Shown: piece after piece, positions 54,776-63,709 of the stretch
Position numbering within the stretch: position 1 is the stretch's first letter
Layout: the number at the start of each line of letters is the position of its first letter
Source of the DNA: VAZQ01 sp963753575
GTDB lineage: Bacteria; Pseudomonadota; Alphaproteobacteria; Rhizobiales; Xanthobacteraceae
DNA: 64,000 bases
Reading direction: 5' to 3'
Assembly (NCBI GenBank): GCA_963753575.1
Contig: CAVWCR010000003.1
Location: 1-64,000 of the forward strand
The notes under the pieces: generated by a model
Database searches by the model: none
Told to the model about the DNA's origin: nothing
The model's input: the letters and a program-made list of their open reading frames with translations, nothing else
Translations under genes and position numbers: made by a program

Positions 54776-56798
54776 CGGTGGACGACGTGTTGGCACGCGA
54801 GGAAACGGCAAATCAGATTTCTACAGAATCGGCACCTGCCTTGTCGCGTCGAGCGCCGCCGGTCGCAACCAAGCTGATCGTGCCGGTGTGGGGCTATCCA
54901 ATATGTCCGTCAGTTCCTCGAAACGAGCCTCCCGACCCTGCTTGCTCCGGGCAACGTGCCGGCGCTGGCCCGCGCGCTGGATTGCGAATTCATCATTCTG
55001 ACGAGTGAGGAAGACAGAGAGTACATCAGCGAGCATGCGGGCTTTCGGGAACTGGCCAAGATCTGCCGGACCGATATCAGGCTGATCGATCATCTCATCA
55101 CTGACGGCAATCACTCGACGACGATTACGATCGCCTACACGGAGGTCGTTCGCTCGGTCGGCGCCGCCATGGTTGATACCTGTTTCTTTTTCCTGGTGTC
55201 TGACTACGTTGTTGCCGACGGCTCGCTGAGAAATGCACTGGAGCACATGCGGTGCGGTGCGAGTGCGGTCGTCGTCGGTAATTTTCAGGTCGACAACGAA
55301 GAGGCGTCACCCTGGTTGCAAGAGAAACTGCGCGCGAGCCGTTTTTCGCTGTCGCTGTCGCCGCGGGAGCTTATGCTTTGGGCGCTCAATCATCTCCACC
55401 CGGCGACGGTCGCGAATACGGTCAATATTCCGCTCAGCCACAACTCGCACACCAATCGGCTGTTCTGGCGCGTCGACGGCACCACGGTTCTTGGCCGTTT
55501 CTACCTGATGCACATGCTGTGCGTGCGCCCTGAATTGACCGAGTTCAACATCGGTGCGTCGTGCGATTACTCCTTCGTTCCAGAGATGTGTCCCTCGGGC
55601 AATGTGGCGTTCATCAGGGATTCCGATGAATATCTCGTGATCGAGATGCAGCCGCGCAGCCACGAGTTGATTTTCTTGCGCCCTGGCCCGCTCAAGCCCA
55701 ATGCGCTTGCGCGCAGCCTGGGTGAATGGACGACAGCGATGCACCGCGCCAATGCGCGCCAATCGTTGATTTTCCATGTCGAGGATATTCCGCCTGACAT
55801 CGGCAAGAGCAACGCCGAGGCAGATGCTTTCGTCGATGACGTAGAACATACGATAAAGAGCGCGCCACAGCCCCATCGGAATCACCCCTATTGGCGCGGC
55901 GCCATTGCAACGTTTTACGACGCGAAGGGTCGCAAGATCGAAGAGGATGAGTGGCAATATGTTCTGGGCGCACGCGGGGCGTCCAATGGATTTAACGATT
56001 GGTTTTTGTGGCGGGCTAAGGGGGCGCTGCTTGGGCAGGCGCCGCGCGTGTTTCCCTGGCATCCCGCCTGGGTCGACTTTCGGATGGTGCTGCAGGAGCT
56101 CGAGCCGTTCTTTGCGGATCCCAGCAAGCGGCTCCTGGTGCTCTCGAATGAGCCAACGGTTTTTTCGGTCGCGCTTGCCGACAGTGGAGAGCGCGTGCGC
56201 CGGTTGCGGTGCGGTCCATTTCTTCACAGTCCTCCCGAGCGCTACCAGCCGTTGCAGGACCATTTTGATGTTTGCCTGCTTGAGCTTGCGGAAGACGAGA
56301 TGGCGCAGGGTTCCGATCTCATTGACCGGATCGTACCGCTGATGAAGCCCGAAGGGACGATCGTCGTTTCGGTTCGCAATCGGCGCCCGCTTGGCCAATC
56401 GGAAGGTTTTGGATCCGGCGTGGGCTATCACGCGCTGCGGTTCATCCGGCCCGGCGCCCTGCCCACATACGTTCAATATGTGCCAGCAAATCCTGTTCGT
56501 TGGGGCGCCTATCGCGGATTGGGCGGTTTGCGTGCGCTGGCCAGCCGTTGGCCGATTGTCGGGTTGCCAATCCTGGCGGTGGGCGCGGGAGTTTCTGGTT
56601 CTGCTGTCGGGGCTTGGCAATCTGGACCGACTCCGCCGTACCACGGAGCGGGTACCGCGTGGCGTCTGTTCGAGCTTCCTCATGCGGCTGCGCGTCGATC
56701 GGAGAGGGGCTGCGGCGAGCCGACGCTCCTTAAGGGAGATAGGGAAGGGTGGAAGCAAGTCCGCGTCGGCGGATGCAGGCTACAGAGGGCGCGATTAG
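54772..56798 (+). pseudogene. Large uncharacterised glycan-operon protein, two frameshifts
   Basis: About 675 codons. It starts MTVDDVLAREETANQISTES, then PPVATKLIVPVWGY. Near 54895 the frame shifts (expected continuation QYVRQFLETSLPTLLAPGN), then RALDCEFIILTSEEDREYIS, GNHSTTITIAYTEVVRSVGA, MVDTCFFFLVSDYVVADGSL, NSHTNRLFWRVDGTTVLGRF and GASCDYSFVPEMCPSGNVAF follow. This first half resembles a glycosyltransferase-like protein with a VSDYV acidic motif, but I cannot assign a family. The second half contains LLVLSNEPTVFSVALADSG and LLELAEDEMAQGSDLIDRIV, followed by a Gly/Leu-rich hydrophobic segment. Another shift near 56590 leads to VLLSGLGNLDRLRRTTERVP and a basic end. Located between sugar genes, it is probably a transferase on the same glycan. 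Confidence 0.6.
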
Positions 56799-57567
56799 CC
56801 GCTGGTGCGGGTACGCGCGAGCCGCAATATTCTCGTTGCCTCGAACTCAAGGAGAAATTCGGCCTGACGTCGCTGGGGCTGATGACAAATCAGGTCTGGC
56901 ACGACGATCCACGGCGTCTTACGTTTCTGTTGGCGCGCTACAAATTTGTCGCCAAGATGCTGAGCGGTCGCCGCGATGTCGGCGAGGTCGGGTGCGGCGA
57001 TGCTTTCGGGTCGCGGATCGTTCAGCAAGAGGTAGGACAAGCTTACAGTCTACGATTTCGATCCAGTGTTCATCGATGACTATTATCGCGCCAGGATGAG
57101 CGGTGGCCCCTCAAGGCCGCTATCCATGACATCGTTGCAGCGCCCTTGCCGGAGAAATATGACGGCCTCTACAGCCTCGACGTGCTCGAGCACATCGACA
57201 GTGCGGACGAGCACGCCTACCTCACCAATCTTCGTGGTTCGCTGTCTCGAGCGAGGGGGTTCTGATCATTGGTACGCCATCTATCGAGTCGCAGCTCTAT
57301 GCGTCGCCTCCCAGCAAAGCTGGCCACGTCAATTGCAAGACGGGTAGGGAGTTGAAGGCCCTCCTTGAGCGCTATTTTACCAGAGTATTCGTGTTCTCGA
57401 TGAACGACGAAGTCGTGCATACCGGCTTCTATCCAATGGCGCACTACCTTTTCGCGATGTGCGCCGGAGTGCGGCTGGACAGGGCGCAGCCCGACGGTGA
57501 CCAGCCAGACCGTGTTCAGTCAGATGGTCTCCAGTCGGAACGGACCCACGGATGCGGATCGGAATAG
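56773..57567 (+). pseudogene. Class I methyltransferase, several frameshifts
   Basis: The probable start is ATG 56773 (or GTG 56749), inside the end of the previous gene. YSRCLELKEKFGLTSLGLMT, FLLARYKFVAKMLSGRRDVG and EVGCGDAFGSRIVQQ (motif I) are in one frame from about 56815; near 57045 the text passes to TVYDFDPVFIDD in another; then YDGLYSLDVLEHIDSADEHA and FLIIGTPS-type text continue after further shifts near 57110 and 57240; the end is ALLERYFTRVFVFSMNDEVV, then HTGFYPMAHYLFAMCAGV. It fits a SAM methyltransferase of the kind found in O-antigen loci. At least three indels break it, more than in any neighbour. Confidence 0.7.
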
Positions 57568-58172
57568 ACTTCGACAACACGATCATCGGCTATGATGAGG
57601 TGTTTCTTGCCGCCGCCAGAGAGCGTGGCCTGGTCGGTCATAGTTTCCAGGGCAAAAAACAGGCGATCCGCGATGCCATACGCCTTCTCCCCGATGGGGA
57701 GCTTGCCTGGCAGCATTTGCAGGGACACGTGTACGGGCAGGGTATTGGTGAGGCCTTGTTGTTTGAGGGAGTGGCCGCCTTCTTGCGGCGCTGCCGGTTC
57801 GAGCAGCGACTCGTGGCTATCGTGAGTCACAAGACCGAGTACGGTCATCACGACCCAGTTCGCGTCAGTCTGCGGCAAGCGGCGCTCGACTGGATGCGCA
57901 TTCGCGGTGTCGTGGGAGTGGGCGAGTTTTCCGTCCCGATCGAGCAGATTTACTTCGAGGACACACGCGCGGCCAAGCTTGCGCGCATAGCAGCGGTTGG
58001 CTGTACTCACTTCATAGACGATCTCGAAGAGGTTCTCACCGATCCCACCTTTCCTGCGGATGTCAACCGCATCCTATTCTCCGAGCAGACAGCTGCCGCA
58101 CCGGACGCACGTTATGTGGTCTGTCCGACCTGGCGGCATATCGAGGAGCAGGTCTTTGGCAATGGCGGCTGA
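57552..58172 (+). CDS. HAD-family phosphatase-like protein
   Basis: A 206-residue haloacid-dehalogenase-like hydrolase. Motif I is RIGIDFDNTIIGYDEVF, with the nucleophile Asp and a second Asp two residues on; motif II is RLVAIVSHKTEYG; a late HFIDDLEEVLTDP is motif IV. Such enzymes in sugar operons often remove a phosphate between kinase and nucleotidyltransferase steps, as GmhB does in heptose synthesis; that assignment is inference. It overlaps the preceding frame by 16 bp and the next gene by 11 bp. Confidence 0.8.
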   Translation: MRIGIDFDNTIIGYDEVFLAAARERGLVGHSFQGKKQAIRDAIRLLPDGELAWQHLQGHVYGQGIGEALLFEGVAAFLRRCRFEQRLVAIVSHKTEYGHHDPVRVSLRQAALDWMRIRGVVGVGEFSVPIEQIYFEDTRAAKLARIAAVGCTHFIDDLEEVLTDPTFPADVNRILFSEQTAAAPDARYVVCPTWRHIEEQVFGNGG

Positions 58173-59181
58173 TTTGGCGCTGCTCGAGGCGCAGACCGTT
58201 GCTGGTGCGCTCGCCGGCGCCCCGGTCAAGTTATGCCGGCTGGATGCTGGCGGTCGTAACAGCCGAATCTACCGTGTCCGGGCCGGTGAGAGGGTGTTCG
58301 CGCTTAAGCAGTATCCGTCGCGGCGCGACGACCCGCGTGACCGGCTTGCTACGGAAGCTGAAGCCCTCAGACTCATGGAGCGCTGTGGAATTGACAACGT
58401 GCCGCGCATTGTCGGCGCCGACCTGAGCCACGGTTATGCCCTACTGACCTGGATCGACGGGTCGCAAGTCCGCGATGTGAACGAGGCCGATGTCGACGCG
58501 GCCGCGGTCTTCCTCGAAGCCATCCACGACCTGCGTCGTATGCCGGAGGCCGGCGCGCAGCCCATGGCGGCAGAGGCCTGCCTCGCGGGTGTTGAAATCG
58601 AGCGCCAGATCGATGCGCGCCTTGCGCTTCTGCAGACCCTGCAGAGCGAGCAGGATCTGATTGATTTCATTGATGCTTCGCTCGTGCCCGAGCGGCAGCA
58701 TCGCGTTGTGGATGCGCGTTGCGCTGCGGCCGCCGCCGGCCTTGATTTTGAGGCGAACCTGCCGCAGGAATGGCGGACCCTCGTCCCAGCCGATTTCGGC
58801 TTCCACAACAGTCTGCGTCGCGACGATGGTTCGTTGGCGTTCGTCGATTTTGAATATTTCGGATGGGACGATCCGGTGAAGCTGACTGCCGATATCCTGT
58901 TGCATCCCGGCTGGCCGCTGCCGGCGCCGTTGCGACGTCGCTTGCGAGGCCTTGCCGCCAGCATCTACGGGGGCGATCCGCTGTTTGAGCCGAGGCTTGC
59001 GGCCTACTTGCCGCTATTCGGGCTGCGCTGGGCGCTTATTCTGCTCAATGAGTTTCTGCCCGAGCGCTGGCAGCGTCGCGTTCTCGCCGGTGAGACTATG
59101 GACTGGGACCACGCCAAGGCGCGGCAGCTAGCCTGTGCACGCTCCTTTCTGGCGGCGTTGCCTCAGATGGTGGAGGCCTAA
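58162..59181 (+). CDS. APH-fold small-molecule kinase
   Basis: A 339-residue phosphotransferase of the aminoglycoside/choline kinase fold, starting MAADLALLEAQTVAGALAGA at ATG 58162. N-lobe: NSRIYRVRAGERVFALKQYP with the ATP-binding Lys. Catalytic loop: VPADFGFHNSLRRDDGSLAF with Asp and Asn, then VDFEYFGWDDPVKLTADILL with the metal Asp. In sugar operons such kinases phosphorylate a sugar or sugar-linked alcohol. It is not an antibiotic resistance gene by any feature seen here. The following transketolase gene starts four bases after its stop. Confidence 0.8.
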   Translation: MAADLALLEAQTVAGALAGAPVKLCRLDAGGRNSRIYRVRAGERVFALKQYPSRRDDPRDRLATEAEALRLMERCGIDNVPRIVGADLSHGYALLTWIDGSQVRDVNEADVDAAAVFLEAIHDLRRMPEAGAQPMAAEACLAGVEIERQIDARLALLQTLQSEQDLIDFIDASLVPERQHRVVDARCAAAAAGLDFEANLPQEWRTLVPADFGFHNSLRRDDGSLAFVDFEYFGWDDPVKLTADILLHPGWPLPAPLRRRLRGLAASIYGGDPLFEPRLAAYLPLFGLRWALILLNEFLPERWQRRVLAGETMDWDHAKARQLACARSFLAALPQMVEA

Positions 59182-59184
59182 CGC

Positions 59185-60033
59185 ATGGCTGCGCGAAGCG
59201 AGGCAATGCATCTCACGCCGATTGCGAGCCCTGCGCTTGACACGCGCTCGAAGGACTTGCGGCGTCTCGTCGTGCGCGCGCTCGCAGGCGGCGAGCGCGG
59301 CCATGTCGGTTCGTCGATGTCGCTGATCGAGATCATGCGCGTGCTCTATGACGACATCCTCCGGTATCGTCCGAATGAGCCGAAATGGCGCGACCGCGAC
59401 CGCATGATTCTCAGCAAGGGGCATGGCTGTATCGCGCTCTATGTGATGCTTGCCGACAAGGGGTTTATTCCCCTGGAGACGCTCGATACGTTTTGCCGCC
59501 GCGATTCCATCCTGGGCGGACACCCGGAAGCCGCCAAGGTCCCCGGTGTCGAGGCCTCGACCGGCGCGCTCGGCCATGGGCTATCCGTCGGCGTGGGCAT
59601 GGCGCTGGCGGCGCGCATCGAAAAGCGCGACAGCCGCGTCATCGTGGTCATGGGTGACGGCGAGATCAACGAGGGGTCGGTGTGGGAGGCTGCGATGTGC
59701 GCGGGCAAACACAAGCTCTCCAACCTCACCGCGGTCGTCGACTACAACAAGATTCAGTCGGCGGGGCCGACCCGCGAGATTCAGGATCTCGAACCGCTGC
59801 TCGACAAATGGCGCGCATTCAACTTCGCTGCGGCGGATGTTGATGGCCATGATGTCGACGCGTTGCGCGAGGTCTTCCGCGAGCTGCCACTGGCGCCGGA
59901 CAAGCCAAGCGCCATCATCTGCCATACGGTGAAGGGCAAAGGCATTCCGTTCGCCGAGCACGATCCCAATTGGCACCATAAGTCGAAGCTTTCCGGCGAT
60001 GTGGTCGCCAAGCTCTATGCCGCCCTGGAGTAA
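59185..60033 (+). CDS. Transketolase, N-terminal subunit
   Basis: A 282-residue ThDP-binding subunit. HVGSSMSLIEIMRVLYDDIL, MILSKGHGCIALYVMLADKG, GHPEAAKVPGVEASTGALGH and the ThDP/Mg motif MGDGEINEGSVWEAAMCAGK then VDYNKIQ are all present. It forms a two-gene enzyme with the next gene. Housekeeping transketolase is a single chain; split forms are typical for operons making special sugars or cofactors. It could supply sedoheptulose 7-phosphate or add a two-carbon unit to a sugar. Intact. Confidence 0.9.
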   Translation: MAARSEAMHLTPIASPALDTRSKDLRRLVVRALAGGERGHVGSSMSLIEIMRVLYDDILRYRPNEPKWRDRDRMILSKGHGCIALYVMLADKGFIPLETLDTFCRRDSILGGHPEAAKVPGVEASTGALGHGLSVGVGMALAARIEKRDSRVIVVMGDGEINEGSVWEAAMCAGKHKLSNLTAVVDYNKIQSAGPTREIQDLEPLLDKWRAFNFAAADVDGHDVDALREVFRELPLAPDKPSAIICHTVKGKGIPFAEHDPNWHHKSKLSGDVVAKLYAALE

Positions 60034-60037
60034 GCCT

Positions 60038-60985
60038 GTGCGCGCGACCTGCCTCAATATGGTCTACGAGCTTGCCAAGCGCGACCGGCGCGCGCTCTTC
60101 ATAGGCTCGGACCTCAGCCCTGGCCTTCTCGACAAGATGCGCAGCGACATGCCGGAGCGCTGGTACATGGAGGGCATCACCGAGGCGAACGTGATCGGGA
60201 TGGCGGCGGGTCTCGCCATGGAGGGCTACATTCCCTACGTCAACACGATTGCGACCTTCATCACCCGCCGTTGCTATGAGCAGGTGGCGGTGGACCTCTG
60301 CCTGCACGACCTGCCGGTGCGCCTGATCGGCAACGGCGGCGGGCTGGTCTATGCTCCGTTGGGGCCGACCCATCTGGCGATCGAGGACCTCGCCATCATG
60401 CGCGCGCTGCCGAACATGACGGTGACGGCGGTGTGCGATGCCAAGGAGATGGTGCGGCTGATGGATTGCACGCTCGACTGGCCGCACCCGATCTACATCC
60501 GGCTGGCCAAGGGCGGCGATCCGATCGTAAGCCGAGAGGAGAACGGCTTTGCGATCGGCAAGGCCATTCCCATGCGCAGGGCGCGCTCACGCAACTCGAT
60601 CGTGTTTCTGGCAACCGGCGTGATGACGACAAACTGCCTGGGCGCCGCCGAGATCTTGGCGAGAGATGGCGTCGATGCTTCAGTTGTCCACTTCCACACG
60701 GTCAAGCCGCTGGACCAGGCGGCCGTGCTCGAATTTGCGCGCGATGCACGGCTCTTGGTGACTGTGGAGGAGGGGACACTGATCGGCGGCTTCGGCAGCG
60801 CAGTCACCGACGTGCTGGTCGAGAAGCTTGGCAGTGCGCTGCCGCCCATGATGCGGATGGGTTTGCCCGATGCATTTCCGCACAAATATGGCGTGCAGGA
60901 AGATCTGTTCGATGTCTATGGCCTGATGGCAGAGCAGATTGCGGCTTCGGTGGTGCGGACGGCAAAGAAAGACAAAGTGGCGTGA
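60038..60985 (+). CDS. Transketolase, C-terminal subunit
   Basis: A 315-residue partner of the preceding gene, start GTG 60038 (VRATCLNMVYELAKRDRRAL). Pyrimidine-binding domain: YMEGITEANVIGMAAGLAME (with the catalytic Glu), PYVNTIATFITRRCYEQVAV. The C-terminal domain has VHFHTVKPLDQAAVLEFARD and VTVEEGTLIGGFGSAVTDVL. The gene is intact and starts five bases after the N subunit stop, so the two are translated together. Confidence 0.9.
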   Translation: MRATCLNMVYELAKRDRRALFIGSDLSPGLLDKMRSDMPERWYMEGITEANVIGMAAGLAMEGYIPYVNTIATFITRRCYEQVAVDLCLHDLPVRLIGNGGGLVYAPLGPTHLAIEDLAIMRALPNMTVTAVCDAKEMVRLMDCTLDWPHPIYIRLAKGGDPIVSREENGFAIGKAIPMRRARSRNSIVFLATGVMTTNCLGAAEILARDGVDASVVHFHTVKPLDQAAVLEFARDARLLVTVEEGTLIGGFGSAVTDVLVEKLGSALPPMMRMGLPDAFPHKYGVQEDLFDVYGLMAEQIAASVVRTAKKDKVA

Positions 60986-61001
60986 CGCGCGCGGGGGCGC
61001 G

Positions 61002-62120
61002 ATGATGCTGCTGATTGGCGGCGACTCCGAGATTGGTGTTTCGACCGCCCGCTTCCTCAAAGCGCAAGGGCTGCCCGTGTGGGCCACGACACGGCGGCGC
61101 GACCGCGTGTCCGCCGACCGTCCGTTTCTTGACCTTGCGGCAGAGCTTGACGACTGGGAGCCGCCGCCTGGCACGCGCTCGGCCTGTATCCTGGCTGCGA
61201 TTGCCCGGCTTGCCGCCTGTGCCGCCGATCCGGCTGGATCGGCGCTCATCAACGTCACGCGCACGCTGACCCTGATTGAGCGATTGATCGCGGGCGATAG
61301 TCACGTGCTCTTTCTCTCGACCAACCAGGTCTTCGATGGCTTGACGCCCAATGTCGAACCGGACGCGCCGACCTGTCCGGTGAGCGAATACGGCCGTCAG
61401 AAAGCGCGCGTTGAAACGGAATTGCGCCGCCACATGGGTCGGGGCGCGCCGGCAGCGATCCTGCGTCTTGGCAAGGTCGTGGCGCCGGCAATGCCGTTGA
61501 TCGAAGGCTGGACCGCAATGCTGACAGCCGGCCAGCCAATTTCAGCATTTCACGACATGCCGCTCGCCCCGACGCCGATCGATCTTGTGGCCAAGGCCAT
61601 TGGCGCCCTCATGCGCGATCGGGCCAGCGGCATCTACCAACTCACCGGCCCGCGCGATGCGAGCTATGCCGAACTCGGCCGCTTTCTCGCCCATCGCCTC
61701 GGCGTCGATCCGGCGCTGGTGACCGAGGTCAGTGCCCGCGACGCAGGCCAGCCGGAAGGGTCGACGCCGCACCACACGACACTCGATTCAAGCAGTCTGT
61801 GCCAGCGTTATGGCCTCACCGTGCCGGATGTCTGGGTGCTCATGGATCAGATGGTCTCGACAAGCGCGGCCGCCCGCCGACCCGGCGGCAGCACCGAGTT
61901 CTACGTCACGTTGATCAGCACGCGGCCGGCGTCGCCGCCACGAACCACATCAAGCGCAGCGTTGATGTCGTCGAGGGAAAACTCATGGGTGATGATCCCG
62001 CCGAGTGACAGCCGGCCCGCGTTGATCAGGCGAACGAGGCGGGGAATGTCGAGGTGCGGAGCGGCGTCGCCGCCATGCGAGCCGGTCAGCACCTTGTTGA
62101 AGTGGATCGGGAGCGTGTAG
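61002..62120 (+). CDS. RmlD-like NAD(P)-dependent sugar reductase
   Basis: Starts ATG 61002 or 61005 (MMLLIGGDSEIGVSTARFLK, a Rossmann start). HVLFLSTNQVFDGLTPNVEP, SEYGRQKARVETELRRHMG (with Tyr and Lys) and DLVAKAIGALMRDRASGIYQ then LTGPRDASYAELGRFLAHRL fit an RmlD-type dTDP-sugar reductase. Family length is about 300 residues, reached near 61900. The last 70 residues lie antisense to the dehydrogenase gene, so the true stop was probably lost by an indel near 61890. It is the last gene of the plus-strand operon. Confidence 0.75.
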   Translation: MMLLIGGDSEIGVSTARFLKAQGLPVWATTRRRDRVSADRPFLDLAAELDDWEPPPGTRSACILAAIARLAACAADPAGSALINVTRTLTLIERLIAGDSHVLFLSTNQVFDGLTPNVEPDAPTCPVSEYGRQKARVETELRRHMGRGAPAAILRLGKVVAPAMPLIEGWTAMLTAGQPISAFHDMPLAPTPIDLVAKAIGALMRDRASGIYQLTGPRDASYAELGRFLAHRLGVDPALVTEVSARDAGQPEGSTPHHTTLDSSSLCQRYGLTVPDVWVLMDQMVSTSAAARRPGGSTEFYVTLISTRPASPPRTTSSAALMSSRENSWVMIPPSDSRPALIRRTRRGMSRCGAASPPCEPVSTLLKWIGSV

Positions 62121-62945
62121 ATTGTCACCTTCTCGCTCGGTACGCCCACCAGTACGCAGGTTCCGTCCGCATTGGTGAGTTCGTACGCAAGCTCGATGAT
62201 GGACTTTGCGCCGGTCGTTTCGATCACCTTGTCCGGGCCGCCTTCACCGACGATGCGGCGAATCTCCTCTGCGATGTTGGTGGTCGTCGCAGCATTGAGA
62301 ACGTGAGTCGCGCCGCGCGCCTTGGCCATCGCCAGCTTGCTGTCGTGGAGATCGAGCGCGACGATCGGGTGCGCGCCGGCGAGATGCGCGAATTGCACGA
62401 CATTGAGGCCGACCCCGCCGACCCCGAAGACAACGACAGATTCGCCGATCTTGACGCCCGCATCGTTGTTGATCACGCCGGCCGCCGTGGTCACCGCACA
62501 GCCCAGGAGCGGAGCGATCTTGAGATCGAAATCCGCCGGGATGACGGTCATCCGGTTCTCGGAGATCACCGCGTATTCGTTGAAGGTCGTCACCCATCCG
62601 GCGTTGAGAAGTCTCGCTGCGCCACTTGTACGTTGGCGGACGGCTTTGAATGCCTCGGCTCGGGCGCCAATGCAGCACCACCGTGTCGCCCGGCTTGACG
62701 TTGGTGACGCCGGGGCCGATGTCTACGACCGTGCCGGACGCTTCGTGTCCGAGAAGATGCGGCAGAAACTTGTCGGGGCCCTTCGCGGCCGCGATCTCGT
62801 TGATCTGCGCGCCGCAGATCGTGGTGCACAAGATCTTGACCAGCGCCTGCCCGACGCCGAGCTCGTCGGGAAGGCTGATGTCGTCGACCACGAGAGGCTC
62901 GCGCGAGCGCGTCAAAATGGCCGCTTTGGCAGTCCTGACTTTCAT
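61901..62945 (-). pseudogene. Zinc-type MDR alcohol dehydrogenase, one frameshift
   Basis: Medium-chain dehydrogenase of about 348 codons. The first half (TAKAAILTRSREPLVVDDIS, KILCTTICGAQINEIAAAKG with a zinc Cys, LPHLLGHEASGTVVDIGPGV) and the second half (SVVVFGVGGVGLNVVQFAHL, the NAD fold, and IALDLHDSKLAMAKARGAT-like text) meet near 62600 with a frame change. The structural-zinc Cys cluster found in many relatives is not seen after the HWRPSRG segment. It converges on the RmlD-like gene and starts ten bases after the next methyltransferase stop, same strand. It may oxidise or reduce a sugar intermediate of the operon. Confidence 0.8.
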
Positions 62946-62954
62946 GCGGTCCCG

Positions 62955-63620
62955 CTATTCGAAGTAGATGAATTCGTAATCGCCGGTATAGCCGAAATGC
63001 CCGTAAAGCCAAATCCACTCTGATGTATGGAGGATGGATTCGGCGGTCAGTGCCCAACACTCGAGATTGAACTGTTCAAGCTCGTTTCGATAGGCCTCTA
63101 CCATGATGTATTTGTTGCGCCCGACTCGCTCGATCTCCTGGACGGCCGTGTGCAGCTCGAAGAGCCGCAGGTTGTGCAGCGCTCCAAGCGAGATCACGAG
63201 ATCGAAGTGCTTGTCGCCATAGGGGTAACGATCTTGCGCGCGGAAGCGGTACAGATAGGGCTTGATTTCGTCCCTGGCGTCCGCAAGGCCGTGGCGTGAA
63301 ATGTCGAAGCCTGCGATCTCGAGCTTCGGCAGCAGCTTTTTCATCTCGTAGAGCAGATAGGCTTTGCCGCAGCCGACATCGAGAACCCTTGAGCCGTCGC
63401 GGAGGCCGTAGGTGTCGATCAGCGCCTGCGCGACCGGTTTCCACCGGCCTTCGATGAACTTGTAGCCGCCATACCCATAGCGGCGGTCGCCGTCCCAGTA
63501 GTCAAATTCGTACTCCTTCGCCTTGAGCATGCAATGAACCTTGTCATCGTTCATGCGGGCGAGGTAGTCCCTCTTTGTCATCTTATGCAGCGGAGTTACG
63601 ATATCGAGCAGCCGTCCCAT
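62955..63620 (-). CDS. Class I SAM methyltransferase
   Basis: A 221-residue methyltransferase. Motif I is DGSRVLDVGCGKAYLLYEMK, with LEIAGFDISRHGLADARDEI and FDLVISLGALHNLRLFELHT following. The N-terminus GRLLDIVTPLHKMTKRDYLA is typical of sugar-locus methyltransferases. It is intact. It forms a unit with the dehydrogenase gene on the minus strand and lies near the ManC-type gene at the window end. Confidence 0.85.
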   Translation of the reverse strand: MGRLLDIVTPLHKMTKRDYLARMNDDKVHCMLKAKEYEFDYWDGDRRYGYGGYKFIEGRWKPVAQALIDTYGLRDGSRVLDVGCGKAYLLYEMKKLLPKLEIAGFDISRHGLADARDEIKPYLYRFRAQDRYPYGDKHFDLVISLGALHNLRLFELHTAVQEIERVGRNKYIMVEAYRNELEQFNLECWALTAESILHTSEWIWLYGHFGYTGDYEFIYFE

Positions 63621-63709
63621 TCATGACCCCAGTGAAGTCGCCAAGCCAAAGATGATTTGGCCGCCGGACGGCGGCCACGAGTTGCGATACGTGGTGTGCT
63701 TATAGCAGG

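Noticed and set aside
55307..56758. Long minus-strand open frame of 483 codons in the sugar operon
   Set aside because: Antisense to conserved plus-strand protein text; composition rich in Arg and His as in shadow frames.
58162..59181. Aminoglycoside resistance kinase
   Set aside because: Only the APH fold is shared; position in a sugar operon and translational coupling to neighbours point to a metabolic kinase.
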